NCBI GenBank assembly: GCA_025266875.1
Contig: JALLLT010000013.1
Coordinates: 248,001-312,000, forward strand
DNA length: 64,000 bases
Direction: 5' to 3'
From: Fennellomyces sp. T-0311
Taxonomy: Eukaryota; Mucoromycota; Mucoromycetes; Mucorales; Lichtheimiaceae
Positions 11,986-24,200 of the stretch are shown piece after piece. Within the stretch, counting starts at the first letter, position 1. Each line of letters starts with the position of its first letter. The notes under the pieces were generated by a model. It was not told the origin of the DNA. It did not search any database and worked only from the letters and a program-made list of their open reading frames with translations. The translations under genes were made by a program, and so were the position numbers.

Positions 11986-12963
11986 GTTTATATAGATACA
12001 TAAGGCAGGATCGACTTCACGTTATCAGAATCTATGAGCGAGGTGGAGATGCTAAATGATATGCCCGAACAGATAAAATGTGTTTACCATCCTATATAAC
12101 CACGTACTCGGCTTGATGCGCTCTAATTATGTCACAACTATAACGTCAAGCATTATTATATTCATACTTCTTCTAGTAGAAACACACCTCATTTCGACCG
12201 ATATTAGGGAAAAATCAATCAAACGTTTGTGGGGCAGCCGTTTGAGTATCGCTGGAGGATATCGTGATGTTTGAAACTGTTGTAAAAGAATGGTGGCCCT
12301 GCTTACCCTACGAATTCTGCCTCTGTGAAGACCCATTCGATCCGGAAAGAGTCGGATTGTCAAGCAAGCCATGCCAGAAGCTCGATTATGCCTTTTTGTC
12401 ACACTACATATGTTAACTGTCGGCATTTGCGCTTCGATGTTGCGACCTGGTGATTTGCCATCTGCGGAAAACGCACCCATGAATGATGTCGTCTAGTCTA
12501 TGAGGAAACATCAGCTATCACTTGCTTTGAACTCATGTAAAGTTCTCATTCATGCATTGGGAATGAACTGGAATACAGACACCTCTGATACCCCATCATA
12601 TAAGAAATCCAGCAATGACTAATAGGCGAGCTGGTTAATAAGCCAAACATAGTTTCATCCAGTGTTATAATTTACACGCTTTACTGCCCAGAGAAAATTT
12701 CCAGCTGTACTGATATCCCAGTTTCGCAAGAGCTGCTGGACTTACTCGAGAACGTTTTCGACATGAAATTGACCTCAGTTATTCCAGCTGGACACGAAGT
12801 TCCACAGTCATTCTCATTGGCAATGTCTTCATTAGAAAATCCCAAGTTTTCACCGTACGATATTTATGAACAGTACCTATTTTCTGGCGACGTACTGACC
12901 GTCGTTGTTGTGCGTACATCTCTCAGTGAACTTGATCAACATCTCATGTCGATATGCCAATAG
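11986..12963 (+). pseudogene. 5'-truncated relic of the Zn2Cys6 transcription factor (copy B)
   Basis: Sequence similar to the last third of copies A and C begins abruptly near 11986 (ggcaggatcgacttcac, matching copy C near 14546). It covers the end of exon 2, the intron position, exon 3 and exon 4. The zinc cluster and the upstream two-thirds are absent. Exon 2 and 3 remnants have lost a single continuous frame, for example in the stretch matching TLEDILMFEP. Exon 4 remains open from 12763 to the stop at 12961-12963 and still encodes IPAGHEVPQSFSLAMSSLEN. No start codon or promoter is evident, so a functional product is unlikely. Confidence 0.85.
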
Positions 12964-13432
12964 CCTCATTATGCTCTATTCAGCAATCCATTCTCATCTG
13001 CAAATAAAGCCATTGTACCTTTACGCATAAATATAAGTAGCTATTCGGGCCAGTACGGAGAGCGGTTGTAGCGGTAAATTACCTTCAGATGGAAGCCGTG
13101 CGTTCAGCGTTGGCTGGTTTTATGATTCAATTTCTCACACACGTTTCTTAGTCTACATCAACTTAATTTAGTTCCTTGACATTATGTGCCATCAATTATC
13201 CGGGAAGTGCTATTTTCCCAAGAAAACAGTCTTATGCTCACACTTTGATTACTTATGTTTGGAAACCAAAGAGCAACCACGTATGTACTTCTTGTGCCAC
13301 ATTAGGCAGCTTAGCAAAATCAAGCAATATCCCTCAAATCATGCATATTCATTGCTCAACTACTAAACTGCCGTTTAAGTTGACTTTCAGGAGTGTACCA
13401 GCGAACTTTTTATGTTGTAAAACGTTGCTTTC
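12964..13432. other. Spacer between copy B relic and copy C
   Basis: About 470 bp. The first 60 bp resemble the 3' flank of copy A (attctcatctgcaaataaag). The remainder should hold the promoter of copy C; it contains several short open frames on both strands that I do not consider genes. Confidence 0.4.
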
Positions 13433-15504
13433 ATGCGCTTACGAAACACTCCTGAGCCTTGCAAAAGTAAAAAGAACACAAAGTTGGTATAGTCACGTCT
13501 AACTGTAATAATCAGCATGCAAGTTACGCCGGAGACGATGTGATCGTGACCATGATCAAATGAAGTGCGAGCGCTGTACCAGACTCCAGCTGGAATGCAC
13601 ACCTTGCAATGACAATTTCAACAATTTCGAGAACGATCTGATCATAGTACAGGACGGCTATCAAGAAGTACAGAACTGGCAGACAGATGCCGATCGTCTC
13701 GATTCGGAAATGGAGCAACTCACTGTTATGAAAGCAGAAGTGCAAGTTGCTTCAACTCAACGATCGCCTGTGGAGTGGCAGCTTTCTATTACTAACGGTG
13801 TCATACGGTTAAACACACCGATAAGGACGATGGAGGAGCTCCATATGTTCTCGCAGGCGTCGATACGATACCTTTCGCCTTTTATTGGTGTATTCGAAAG
13901 AGCGCCACTACGTTTCGAAAGCTCGTCTGTCAGCATCTCGTTTGGTTTAACGTCAATAATTCAACAGCAGGAGTTACTAAAGCCACGCAACAAGCGTTTT
14001 TCCACCGCCGCATATGAGGACATTAACATCAACAGTTTAACAGCGGACGAGTATCGAGACATTATCCGGCACCTTATTCCACTTTATCTGCACTATTACG
14101 TATGCATTGTCGGATTGTTGCACGTGCCATCGTTCTTTGAATATTACAACAGCCTGGATGATCCACTGAACAATGCAGTAGTGCTTGCGATGTGCATTGA
14201 TGCCCTGATTTACCTCCGTCATGGACTCACGTATTCGCCCGCCAAAAGACGTGTCCTTGCCGATGCATTTTACGACAAATGCACTGAGCTGCTGTTCGAT
14301 ATGTACGATGATCCGAAGCAAAAGCTCCAAGTAGTCTTTACAACCAGTTTTCTTCAAACGTATCTGAGGGATGTAACCCTCAACAATCAAAAAGCGGACA
14401 ACCTGACTGCAGTGGCGTTATTAATTTGTGCCGAACTACAAAATGACAGGAACATCACGTTAACTAGAGTACAAAGTATTATACTACATCGCCATTATCT
14501 GTACCTTGAAGCAAGTAGCCGTTTTTTCTATATGCTGCGTGAAGGCAAGATCGACTTCACATTACCGAGAACGGTGAAGAAAGTGGAATGGCTAGATGAC
14601 GAACCAGAGAAGACAAAAGCATACATGATGCTGTGCAACCACTTATTCCTCTTACTGGGCTCCAGCTTTATCACGAAAATGATCGTAAGCATTCGGATTC
14701 GCACTTCTTCTAGTAGATACACAACTCATTTTTATCCTTCTGCTCAGGAAAAAGTTAGCAGCACCTTTCTTGGCAAGTCTTGTGAGGTAACTCTGGAGGA
14801 TATTCTGATGTTCAAGCCTCTTGTACATGAAGCATGGTCCAGTTTATCCAACGAATCTCGTCTGTGCGATGACCCTTTTCATCCAGAAGCATATAAGCAT
14901 GTCACCCAAGTCGTACCAGGATACCAACTGTATCCTTTTGTTGCGCTACATATGTTAACCATTGTCATCTGTGCTTCGACATTGCGCCCTAATGATATAT
15001 CATGCGCAGACAGCGGAATTATTAACGATGTTATCCAATCTGTGAGAGAAAACCAAATATCACTTGCTTTGAATTCATGCAAAGTCCTTATCCATGCATT
15101 GGAAGCGAATTGGAATACAGATACCTGTGATACTCCAACTGGTAAGAAGACAAGAAACCATTTAATTGTGAATTGAATAATAATGGCCCCTTGTAGTTTC
15201 GACCGGTGTAATGCGTTACGTAATTTATTGCCTTGAAAGAGTTTCCAGATGCTCTGATATCCCCTTTCCGTACGATCTACTGAACTTGTTCAAAAGAGTT
15301 ATCGATGTAAAATTGAGCTCAAGTATTCCAGCTGGGCACGAAGTTCCTCCGTCGTCCTCAATAGTGGTGACATCTCTTGAAGGCTCAAAGGTATCACCGT
15401 ACGATGTTTACGAGCAGTACCCATTCGCCGGCCAAGCTCTGATGCTAGATGTAATTCGTACATCCGTCAGTCAACTTGATGAATACCTCATGTCATTAAA
15501 TTAA
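13433..15504 (+). CDS. Zn2Cys6 transcription factor, tandem copy C
   Basis: Paralogue of copy A, about 634 residues. Exons: 13433-13466, 13516-14684, 14748-15141 and 15197-15504, with the same phases as copy A and the same lengths in exons 1 and 3. The zinc cluster is again completed only after removing intron 1: Cys10, Cys13, Cys20, Cys29, Cys32 and Cys39. The linker between Cys20 and Cys29 (DRDHDQMK) differs in length by one residue and in charge from copy A, which could alter DNA specificity. The regulatory region keeps YNSLDDPLNNAVVLAMCIDA and the C-terminal GHEVPP motif. Intron 3 of this copy is followed by a 308-nt last exon. The 63-nt second intron is a multiple of three and open, so an unspliced read-through form cannot be excluded. 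Confidence 0.87.
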
Positions 15505-15630
15505 TAACTTATCAAAATGTACCAGTAATTCATTCTTATCTATATTTAAACTATTATATATATGTGCGTATAAACTCGGCATAGCAATTTTGGTTCCTGT
15601 GCACACCACGCAACCTTTCAAAGGCGATTT

Positions 15631-15723
15631 GAAGTGAGACTATTATGGTAAGGATGCCTTCTATATAACCTCGGGCCTGCAGATTCTGACTTTATACGCT
15701 GATTAGCAGGTAAGTCTCACTTC
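15631..15723. repeat. 10-bp inverted repeat pair with 73-bp spacer
   Basis: gaagtgagac at 15631-15640 is repeated in reverse complement at 15714-15723. It may be the ends of a tiny non-autonomous element or chance; no target-site duplication was recognised. Confidence 0.3.
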
Positions 15724-16394
15724 ACTTGACATTGGCACTCTTAAGCTATTAATCTTTTAATATCATGTTGGAATATAGTCTAATAAAAGTCAGCGTTATG
15801 CTACTTGATATGCAAAACGATATCATAATAATATTAGAAAAGCACACATTACATATACATGAAAACTTTTTCAAACTTCATTGGAACCAGTCTAAACTTG
15901 TTCAATCTAGTCCTTGTTATTCATTTAATAAAGACCAGATTCAACAAGATCAGTTTCAACCAGATCCAATAAAGATTCAACAAGATCGGTTTCCCCCCAG
16001 TGATATGAGTGGGTAAAGTCAAGTTGCATAAAAGTTAAGAAACGATTACGTATCTACATAACAGCTAAGCTTTTGTATTATTTTGGTAGTGCCTTTCCTA
16101 AATCAAATACACAATGTTATCGGTTCAAGCGATACTACGGAAATTGGGTGACGAATTTATTTGTTTTTTTCTGATGGATCAAGTTATTTGCCCCCTTCTT
16201 TTGGGGAACTTACCGGCGAGCTAAGCAGAATGTACTTGGTCATCTGCCAGAAAGTTGCTATTAAATACACGTGACTCAAAAGCTTTGCTTTGATGCGACT
16301 TAACAGCATCAGTAAGCCTACACAGACATAAAAAATTTAGTATATGCTATTATCCAGAACCAAGATAACTTACGGCTTGGCGGCTTCACGTTTG

Positions 16395-16438
16395 ATCTTT
16401 TTCCATCAGCGGATCCATTTCCGTCTGATGAAAAAGAT
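16395..16438. repeat. Imperfect hairpin in spacer
   Basis: atctttttccatcag (16395-16409) and ctgatgaaaaagat (16425-16438) pair over 14-15 bp with one bulged base and a 15-nt loop. It lies 380 bp upstream of the Rieske gene and is not inside any recognised transcript. Confidence 0.5.
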
Positions 16439-16813
16439 TAAACAAAAGGAAACTACTTGTCTAACGGGTAGGGAACAGACTTTAAGAAGTTCCGTCGGAG
16501 TCAACGGCTTTTTGGAACCTGCTATTACGGTCAGAAAACGTGCAACTGTAAAAGACAACTTTATCATATATTCCTACCCTCCTGAGCGACTTTTTTGATG
16601 CCTTTTCTTTTTCCCAGATGGTGAATTTGTTTGTGTGACAGAAATGTAATGGTCGGTCGCCTCACAATTCTGATATTGTGCGACGACGACGATTGCCAGC
16701 CCAGATAATTGAGCGAATCAAATTGCAGCATTAGTTACCAGTGGCAGCGGTGGCAACCAGTGACGTTTCGGTAGGTAAACAAAACCACCTTCAACTCTCC
16801 CCTCTCTTTAATT

Positions 16814-17672
16814 ATGGCAGCATTGTCGCGCACCTTCACCTCGGCCGTTGCCCACTCCCTCAAGCAACGCTCCACCAGTGCCTTGTCGGCCGTCTCTGGT
16901 ATATTCCTGCATTAGCCGCTTTACATTCGAGTAACCATCGATTAATCAACCTTATTTTATTCTATATAACAACAGTGGGCGCGAACCATGTCCAGTTCCG
17001 TCATCACAACACGACCGCCATTCCCGATTTCTCAAAGTACAAGAAGACCAACTCGAGCGGTGAAGCCAGCCGTTCGTTCGCGTACATGATGGTCGGCACT
17101 ACTGGTTTGATCAGTGCTGCTGGTGCTCAGGCTACTGTCAGCGACTTCTTGGCTAACATGTCTGCTTCGGCCGATGTGTTGGCTTTGGCCAAGGCTGAAG
17201 TCGATATGGCCAGCATCCCAGAGGGTAAGAACGTGACGATCAAGTGGCGTGGCAAGCCTGTCTTCATCCGTCACCGCACCGCCGACGAGATCACCGAAGC
17301 CAACAACGTCAGCGTCCAGAGCTTGCGTGATCCCCAGACCGATGCCGAGCGCGTCAAGCGTCCCGAATGGCTTGTCATGTTGGGTGTCTGCACGCATCTG
17401 TAAGGATCACTGGAGAAAGAGAAAGAGGGAACGAGGCAATTGACGGTGCATTCTTTAGGGGTTGTGTGCCAATTGGCGAGGCCGGTGACTATGGCGGCTG
17501 GTACTGCCCATGCCACGGTTCCCATTACGATATCTCGGGCCGTATCCGCAAGGGCCCTGCCCCTCTCAACCTGGAGATTCCTGGTAAGAGTGCACGATGC
17601 ATGACGCGTGTCCAGCGCTAACGAATTGACATAGAATACTCGTTCGCGGATGACAAGTTGATCATTGGTTAG
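16814..17672 (+). CDS. rip1: Rieske iron-sulfur subunit of mitochondrial complex III
   Basis: Transfers electrons from ubiquinol to cytochrome c1 in the inner mitochondrial membrane. Four exons: 16814-16898, 16976-17399, 17459-17583 and 17635-17672, about 223 residues. The N-terminus ([20 protein letters not shown]) is basic and hydroxylated, as expected for a mitochondrial presequence. A transmembrane segment and flexible hinge (residues about 75-110) follow. The [2Fe-2S] box 1 CTHLGC (167-172) and box 2 CPCHGS (186-191) are both complete: ligands Cys167, His169, Cys186 and His189, disulfide Cys172-Cys188. The intron after exon 2 splits box 1 between Leu and Gly. The short last exon gives the usual end, [11 protein letters not shown]. 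All introns are GT-AG. Confidence 0.97.
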
Positions 17673-17789
17673 ATTCATAAGCGATGCAAATAAAATAGAA
17701 CTTTGTATACAAAAGCAGTTGGTAGCACAAACGCGTACTTGCGCGGGGTCAATAGAATTCGGCTTGTTTTTCCTTTGCTCATTCTCACA

Positions 17790-18503
17790 ATGGCTCTCTA
17801 CAAAACATACGGCTATCTGACAACTGTGCAGTCCGCGTCCGCTGTCGCATTTTCAACGTTTGCAGTTATTCACGGCTCACAAATTGCAGTTGCCAATGTC
17901 GGTGGTCCCGACATGGCAAATCGATGGCTGTTGCTAGGCCGGCCATTCTACCAAGACGAACACAGCGAAGGGCTTTTGGTGACAGGCGCAGCTGCAGTCC
18001 ATGTTCTTGCTGGGTTAGCCAAAGCGGGTATTCGACGTTACTGGCGAAGAAACCAGCAAGGTGAAGTATCACCTCCAAGCAGTGGTTCCTTCCTCCCATA
18101 CCATACAGCCGCAGGATATATCTTGGTGCCCATTGTCTGGATTCACTATCGACTTGTGCGCGAATTACCCATAAAGGTGTTTGGTGATTCGGCAATGCTC
18201 GATTTTGGTATAGTTGCATGGGGTGCGCAAAACTGGCCGATCTTTACCTATGCAGTTCATGGTGCGCTGGTGGGAGTAGCTGCCTATCATATCGTTAGTG
18301 GTGGCTCGGCTGCCTACCGACGAACATTCACCAAGCGGAAAGGCAAGAGCTCGAGTGTTGGATGGACCAGAGGAAAGGTTACTGCCGCAGCTACTGTAGG
18401 TGTCGTACTTTTGTCCGGCCTTATCGTCATCGGTCGCCATACTCGCAAGATCCCCTTGAGATACGAATATGCCTCTATTTATGGCATGCTATTCTCTAAA
18501 TAG
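17790..18503 (+). CDS. MCP1-like mitochondrial membrane protein (DUF1691 family)
   Basis: Intronless, about 237 residues, with two related halves each holding a pair of hydrophobic helices. Motifs expected for the family are QSASAVAFSTFAVIHG and a LLLGRPFYQ...E block in the first half. The second half has LPYHTAAGYILVPIVWIHYR and AYHIVSGG with conserved His residues. In yeast, Mcp1 is an outer-membrane partner of Vps13 that compensates for loss of ER-mitochondria contacts; the role here is inferred. The start is the first ATG in frame. The same frame is open back to 17703 without an ATG, so an upstream exon is possible. The gene lies 117 bp after the Rieske stop on the same strand. Confidence 0.75.
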   Translation: MALYKTYGYLTTVQSASAVAFSTFAVIHGSQIAVANVGGPDMANRWLLLGRPFYQDEHSEGLLVTGAAAVHVLAGLAKAGIRRYWRRNQQGEVSPPSSGSFLPYHTAAGYILVPIVWIHYRLVRELPIKVFGDSAMLDFGIVAWGAQNWPIFTYAVHGALVGVAAYHIVSGGSAAYRRTFTKRKGKSSSVGWTRGKVTAAATVGVVLLSGLIVIGRHTRKIPLRYEYASIYGMLFSK

Positions 18504-18639
18504 ATCCTGTTTAGTTTTGTATCATTTCTACTAATTCATTTGATATATGTTTCGCATATAAATACATAGACTATCTGATGCGGCTTAAGTCACCGTCAGA
18601 ATTATTTTTCTTTTATCTTGACGCTGGTTACATAGGTCT

Positions 18640-18800
18640 TTACATGAGCAATGTTCTGTAAGTTAAAAAGGTAGTAAATCACTTGGTTATGATTGCTTAC
18701 TTGTATTGTCGTACGAAAGTACGAATGGTATTTGCCTAGTGACTCATTCACAAGGACAATCTCATTACTACTGGTAGGGTTTTTGTTGGCCTTAATAATC
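18640..18800 (+). pseudogene. Relic of the last exon of a cytochrome P450
   Basis: The segment from about 18652 (tgtaagttaaaaag) through tacgaatggtatttgcctag to the tggtaggg...ttggcc region parallels the last intron and last exon of the P450 relic that follows (19425-19555). It is decayed and has no upstream P450 sequence, so it looks like the surviving tail of an older tandem copy. Confidence 0.6.
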
Positions 18801-18821
18801 TAAAAATTAGTAATCTCATTA

Positions 18822-19568
18822 TCTTTTTGGGCGCAGGACATGAGACAACTGCGAATGCCATCGCTATTACCATTTACTATCTAGCTACAAATCAGGTAGT
18901 GCAAAGAAAACCAAACTAATTGTCCTGATTCAATGTTTATATTGTATTACCTAGGAAATTCAATCAAGGGCTAGAGAACAAGTCCTTAAAGTTTAGGGGA
19001 CACTGACGAAGACGTTATACCTACTACTGCACAGTTACGCGAGATGTCATATAATAGCATGATAATCAAAGAGGTAAAATATGTATTTCATCCATGCGCC
19101 TCAGCTTACCAGTGATTCTTCAACAAAGGCAATGAGAATCAATCCACCTGCTGTCATATCGTTTCCTCGCACAGCTTCTCAGGATACAGAGCTTGGAGGT
19201 ACCATGATACCCAAAGGAACACCCGTTTATCTGGACATCTTTGAGCTTCATCACAATCCAACTGTGTGGAAAGATCCAGATACCTTTAATGCCGAGCGAT
19301 TTGTACTCGGTAGCAAGGCAGACCAGGTTGGAGGTAGTGCATGGCTTTCTTTTCTCAGAGGGCCTCGGCAATGCACTGGAATGAACTTTAGTCTGGTGGA
19401 GCAACGGGTATTTTTGTCAATGTCTTGTAAGTTAAAAAAGAAACACCTTGTAAAATAGCACTCACAATTGTTTTAGTACCCAAATACGAATTTAGATTGC
19501 CTAGCGATTCGATCCACAAGGGAAAACTTATCACCACCGGTAGAATTATCGCTGGCCCAAGAACTTGA
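18822..19568 (+). pseudogene. 5'-truncated cytochrome P450 relic (CYP509-like)
   Basis: Only the C-terminal half of a microsomal P450 is present. Visible parts, in order: I-helix FLGAGHETTANAIAITIYYL (from 18822), an exon with AQLREMSYNSMIIKE, the ExxR motif formed across an intron (E-AMR), the AERF motif, and the heme loop FLRGPRQCTG with its Cys thiolate ligand. The last exon is YEFRLPSDSIHKGKL, with a stop at 19566-19568. A frameshift and a stop occur near 18990 (EQVLKV then stop, then TDEDVIP in another frame). No N-terminal membrane anchor or start codon precedes the I-helix. The likeness to mucoralean CYP509 proteins is from memory. Confidence 0.8.
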
Positions 19569-21294
19569 ATATTACTGTCAAAGACGTTACTAAAAGAAAA
19601 AATGCCAGTAGTATCAAGTTTAAACTTTGATAATTTCTCGACCTTGTACACTTGAGAGGACTAGTTCATGTCCGGCTAGAATAATACTGAAATCAAAGGC
19701 TCTGCCTTATTTTCAGCGCACGATAAAAAGTCCGACTATTGTCCAACAATATTCATGTCCGGCAGACGTTCAACCTTTTCTTTATTAAAAAACGTCCAAT
19801 ACAGAACCTTCGTGATGCAAAGGTAATCCAAGGTCTACAAAGTGACGGAGAAAAACCATGTCAAGTTCCTATTGATACTTCTGCTGCTGTAAGCAAGGCA
19901 AGCAGGTCACTTTTTAAACTTGTACATTACTCAATCTCATTGGATGGCGCAAACACTGTAAAAGTCCTTCATCTCCCTTACCTCCAGCGTCGATCAGTTG
20001 AAGCAACACTACATAACGCTCTTGCTTCAACAATTTCACAATTCATGCGGATTCTCTATTTCAGAGTTTTTTTTCTGATATAGGAAATGTCGTGCAATGG
20101 CTTCAATGCCATTTAAGATCTCTGTTGCCCTAAAAAAAATTGACATTCAGTTCAAGGTACCGTTAGGAAAACGTGGCGCGCTATAAAAGATTAAGATGTG
20201 AGCAGACTGGTAAACCGGAATATCGAGCACATCAGAACCCGTATAACACCAAGCACTATGTTGTCTCGACCGATGCGAAAGGTCGGCATGGAATCCTTTC
20301 GCTTATCATAAGCTAATAAGAAGCAGCTGGACGGTTGATTTTCTCAAAGATCCCATGATATCCAAGGTTTGCCATCACCAACTGAGCGTAGGAACAGTGT
20401 ATCATAGCAATTGCGCTCTGGCAATAGACTCAAGTAGTAATGGTTGGAGCAGCGATTTTAATTTTCGATCATCTCGGCTCTTGGAGTATTTTTACAAACA
20501 ACTGGTGAAAGGGATTGGGTTGTAAGATCTGAAAGGTGACACATAAAGTGCATTTGACCTTTCTTGGTCTCGAACGGAATTTAGAATTCTGCATATAAAA
20601 CAGAGAAAGATCTACACACCCGGAGGAACGGGAACACGAATTCAGAATTGCCTTTTTCTCGGCTTGTGAAATAGAGAGCTGCGAGAGTTTCCTCTTTGGG
20701 ATAGTGCAAAAAACATGAAGAGCCGCTTGAATTTGGTGGCACAAAGGAGACGACGCTCCAAAAGCATTTTTTTATTTCAGACACGACCACAATGATCGCA
20801 TTGAGAATATTACATCCAGTATGGTGCTCGCGAACAGTTTGATCACCACATCCGTCTTACCTTCCATTTCACATTACAGTACTGTACGCATTCTTGAACA
20901 GCAACAGTCCAGACATAGCAGTAATCATGTCTTCCATAAATCAGTTCCTGGGTGATGTCTTAACGGAACCCGTGTTATCTGTCAAGTGTATAGTGTTAGT
21001 TATTCATATTGCAAAATGACTTAAAGTGTTTTTTACCTCAATGAGTGCATGGTGTGTAGTAATGACCTTCAAATCGTAAAGAAATCTGAAAAGCGAGTTA
21101 ATTTTTCGAGCAATAGTGATTATGAGATGAACTTACACTTCCAGCTTTGACATAAATTAAACAACAAAATTTCAAAAAAAAAAACCAGATTAATACAAAT
21201 GTTGGGCTACTTAACCAACGAATGAGGGAAAGAGAGGGGTACAAAAGAGAAATTTGTCGGGCCCTGCTTTTAATGTCACCTTTATTTTACAGAC
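19569..21294. other. Gene-poor accessory stretch before the transposase gene
   Basis: About 1.7 kb with no supportable gene. It includes a 12-bp direct repeat (ttcatgtccggc at 19665-19676 and 19752-19763) and short frames near 19739-20083. I could not find a terminal inverted repeat here that matches the far side of the transposase gene, although one would be expected if that gene lies in an intact element. Confidence 0.4.
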
Positions 21295-24200
21295 ATGCAA
21301 AGTCATACAATTCCTACGTTCAGAATCGCCAAACAATCAACTCAAACCAAAGCAGAAAGAAGAATAGAATGCTTCTGTGGTGTAGAGATGATCGAAAAAA
21401 ACCTGGAGCGCCACTTGCACAAAAGCAAGAAGCATCGAAAATACGCGCTTGAGCATGGAATCGCGTTGCCAGTCGAAATGGACCAGGATCCCCATGATGA
21501 TGACCAAGATCTCGGCTATGAAGACCAGTGGTACGATCAGGATGTTGGAAGCGTTGGCGGTTATTCCGGGAATCCAATGGAATGCGACAACATCGAGGTT
21601 CCTGTGCAAAGTGCGCCCGAGGTTCTTGAAAGTAGTGATTCCGAGGAGCCTGGGGAAAGTGATTCCGAGGAAAGCGTTACAATTAGACGCATCCTCAATA
21701 ATGGTCCTGTTGGTGCATTCGACCGTTTCAATGCTGTAGACACCGGCATTCTAGTAGATGTAAGGTTATAGTGTGTATAGATTTCAGACTAAGAAATTTT
21801 AAAAGGAACGTGGTAATCGCGATGATGACGAGTATGATGACCCACCACCACGCGTCGAGCAGCCAGGTGAATTCACTCTCGACTTTACAGCATCGACTGC
21901 TCGAAACGTGAACCCATACTTTCCATACGGAAGTAAGCTCGAATTTCGTCTACGCGCCTTGTTCGACGGCGATGATCGGCTCTCATCACGCCCAGTAAAG
22001 CGACAGATCCTAAAATTGGTGATGGATGTACTCGAAATGGCGCGTGAGGATCCAAACCTGAAAGCCCCAACTATGCACTGGGTGATGAATTATGAAAGCT
22101 ATCAAAGCAATCATATCCCACAGCTGGAGATGACCACGATCCCAAAAATTGTTAGCATCACCAGACGAAACGCAGCCGGTGTTGCTGAAAGACTGGAGGA
22201 AGTCATCGACCTCCATATCTACAAGCCTTCGGAAGTAGTGAAGCATTTAATTGCTAATCCTCGCTTGTCGAAGCACCTTAGTGCACTCCCAGACAGGTCG
22301 CCTAATGCTAGCACATCACTGACACAGGGTGAGAAATGGAAAACCTGCCCGCTCTTCCAGCACCCAATGGTCAGCACCAGCAACGGCGATCTCTGGGTTG
22401 GCGACTTTGTCGTTCCTAACTCTGATCCCTATTCCAACATTCTCTACAAGCTGGTATCGTTTTACACGAACAACGGCTGTGTGATGGCAGATGCATGCAT
22501 AGCATTCAGAGCCCAGCTTCCGAGCAACCACCATGATATTATCGCGCTTTCGAAACCTATGGATGTGAATCAGCAGCAGCAGCAGTTTCAATATGTTCCG
22601 CTTGACTTGGATGGTTTTCACCTGCACCCACAAAACAACATTCTGCAAACACTGGACCACTATGGTTATGTCGCTCTCACCAACGGTGCTATTATTTATG
22701 ACAATGTAAGATACGACATAATTCATCATACTAGCATCTTCGAGGCTCGGTATCGATGTATGCCAGCATCTGGTCAGTGTTATCGCAAAGTCCGTGTCGT
22801 ACCTATCAACTTGTTTTCGGACGATACTAGCGGAAATACAACAAAAAAGTGGAACAAATTTGACAGCTGGTCTATGGTTCCAGCAGCCCTTCCTCTTGAC
22901 GAGAGAAACAAAAGGGAGAATACTTTTTTGCTGTGCGTCCATAAGCGACTCTCAGCAATCAACATGCTTGAAGAAATCGTTCGCGATGTTCGACAGCTTG
23001 AAGACGGAATGATTATGTACGATGCAGTCAACAATGAAGAAGTGCTGGTGATTTCCCCATTGAACTTCATCATTGGCGACAATGCCAGACATTCTGAGCT
23101 TGCATGCCATAAGGGTGCAAGGGCAAATTTTCCGTGTCGCAAATGCTTCTATTCGCCAAAAACCGCAAATCCAAATGTTGAACAACATAGTAACCTCACT
23201 TATCGTACGAAAGAGGACATCATCGCTTTGACAACTGATAACGCTGTCTCTGTTCACAGCATATGCCTTCCCAATGGACAGACTAGCAACAGTCTCGACG
23301 CCCTTAGCTTCAAGAAGACCGGTAGCGAAATTTTACTTGATCTCCGGTCATTCGACCAGACAATGGATCTCCCAATCGAAATACTCCATAGTTTGATGCT
23401 TGGAGTTACGAAGTACTTAGTATACTCGATGATCAAGTATCTCAATGCCGTCGAAACGAGTCAGCTTCAAACGAAACTACGCACGTATAACTCTAAAGCT
23501 TTTGGTCGGGTCATGGGCAGCTGCTTGCGCGTAACAAGTATGTCGTTTGTCGGCCGAGATTTCAAGATCATGTCGCAACAGCTTCCAATCATACTCAACG
23601 ACCTTCTATTCTGCGAGTGGTCTGGACTTGCAATAGACAGAAGAAGGGTTCTTGAGGGCTGGCTTCGCTGCTTTACGATACATGGCGAACTTATTTCTTT
23701 GGTTTATATGGGACAAATTCAGCATGACTATGACCAGTATATCGATTTAATTGATACAAAGGTCAAAGCCCTTACTGTGTTTGTAACTGAAATCGAGAGT
23801 ATGTGCGCAACAGTTAGCAACACCGGTCCAAGAATTATCAGCGAAACGTCAAAGCTACATATCTTGCACCATCTCAAGGACGACCTCTCACGCTTTGCGC
23901 CAGCCATCCACTACGAAAGCGAAAAAGGCGAACAATTTAATAAGTTCATCCGCGAGCATATCCAACACACCAATCGACACAACCCTTCCCGCGATGTTCT
24001 TACTCTCTTCGGTCGTCAATTTATGTTTCGGCATATAATTGACGGTGGGTTCTGGGCTGACAAAAAATCCGAAGAACGAATCAGTGCTGGCGATGGGATC
24101 TTGGATTATATGGATAATCATCCTGAGTTTGGTCCGATATACCTCGGTGGAGATCGCCAATTCACGGATAACAACAGCTCTTTGAAGGAGTTCAAGAAAG

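Larger units (their letters stand above)
15505..16813. other. Gene-poor spacer upstream of the Rieske gene
   Basis: About 1.3 kb with no supportable gene. It has a Gln/Asp-codon-rich AT tract (15940-16000), an inverted pair gaagtgagac (15631-15640) and gtctcacttc (15714-15723), and a hairpin at 16395-16438. The last 200 bp should contain the promoter of the Rieske iron-sulfur protein gene. Confidence 0.4.

Noticed and set aside
22316..23257. Minus-strand frames inside the transposase gene
   Set aside because: Antisense shadows of a long coding exon with no recognised content.
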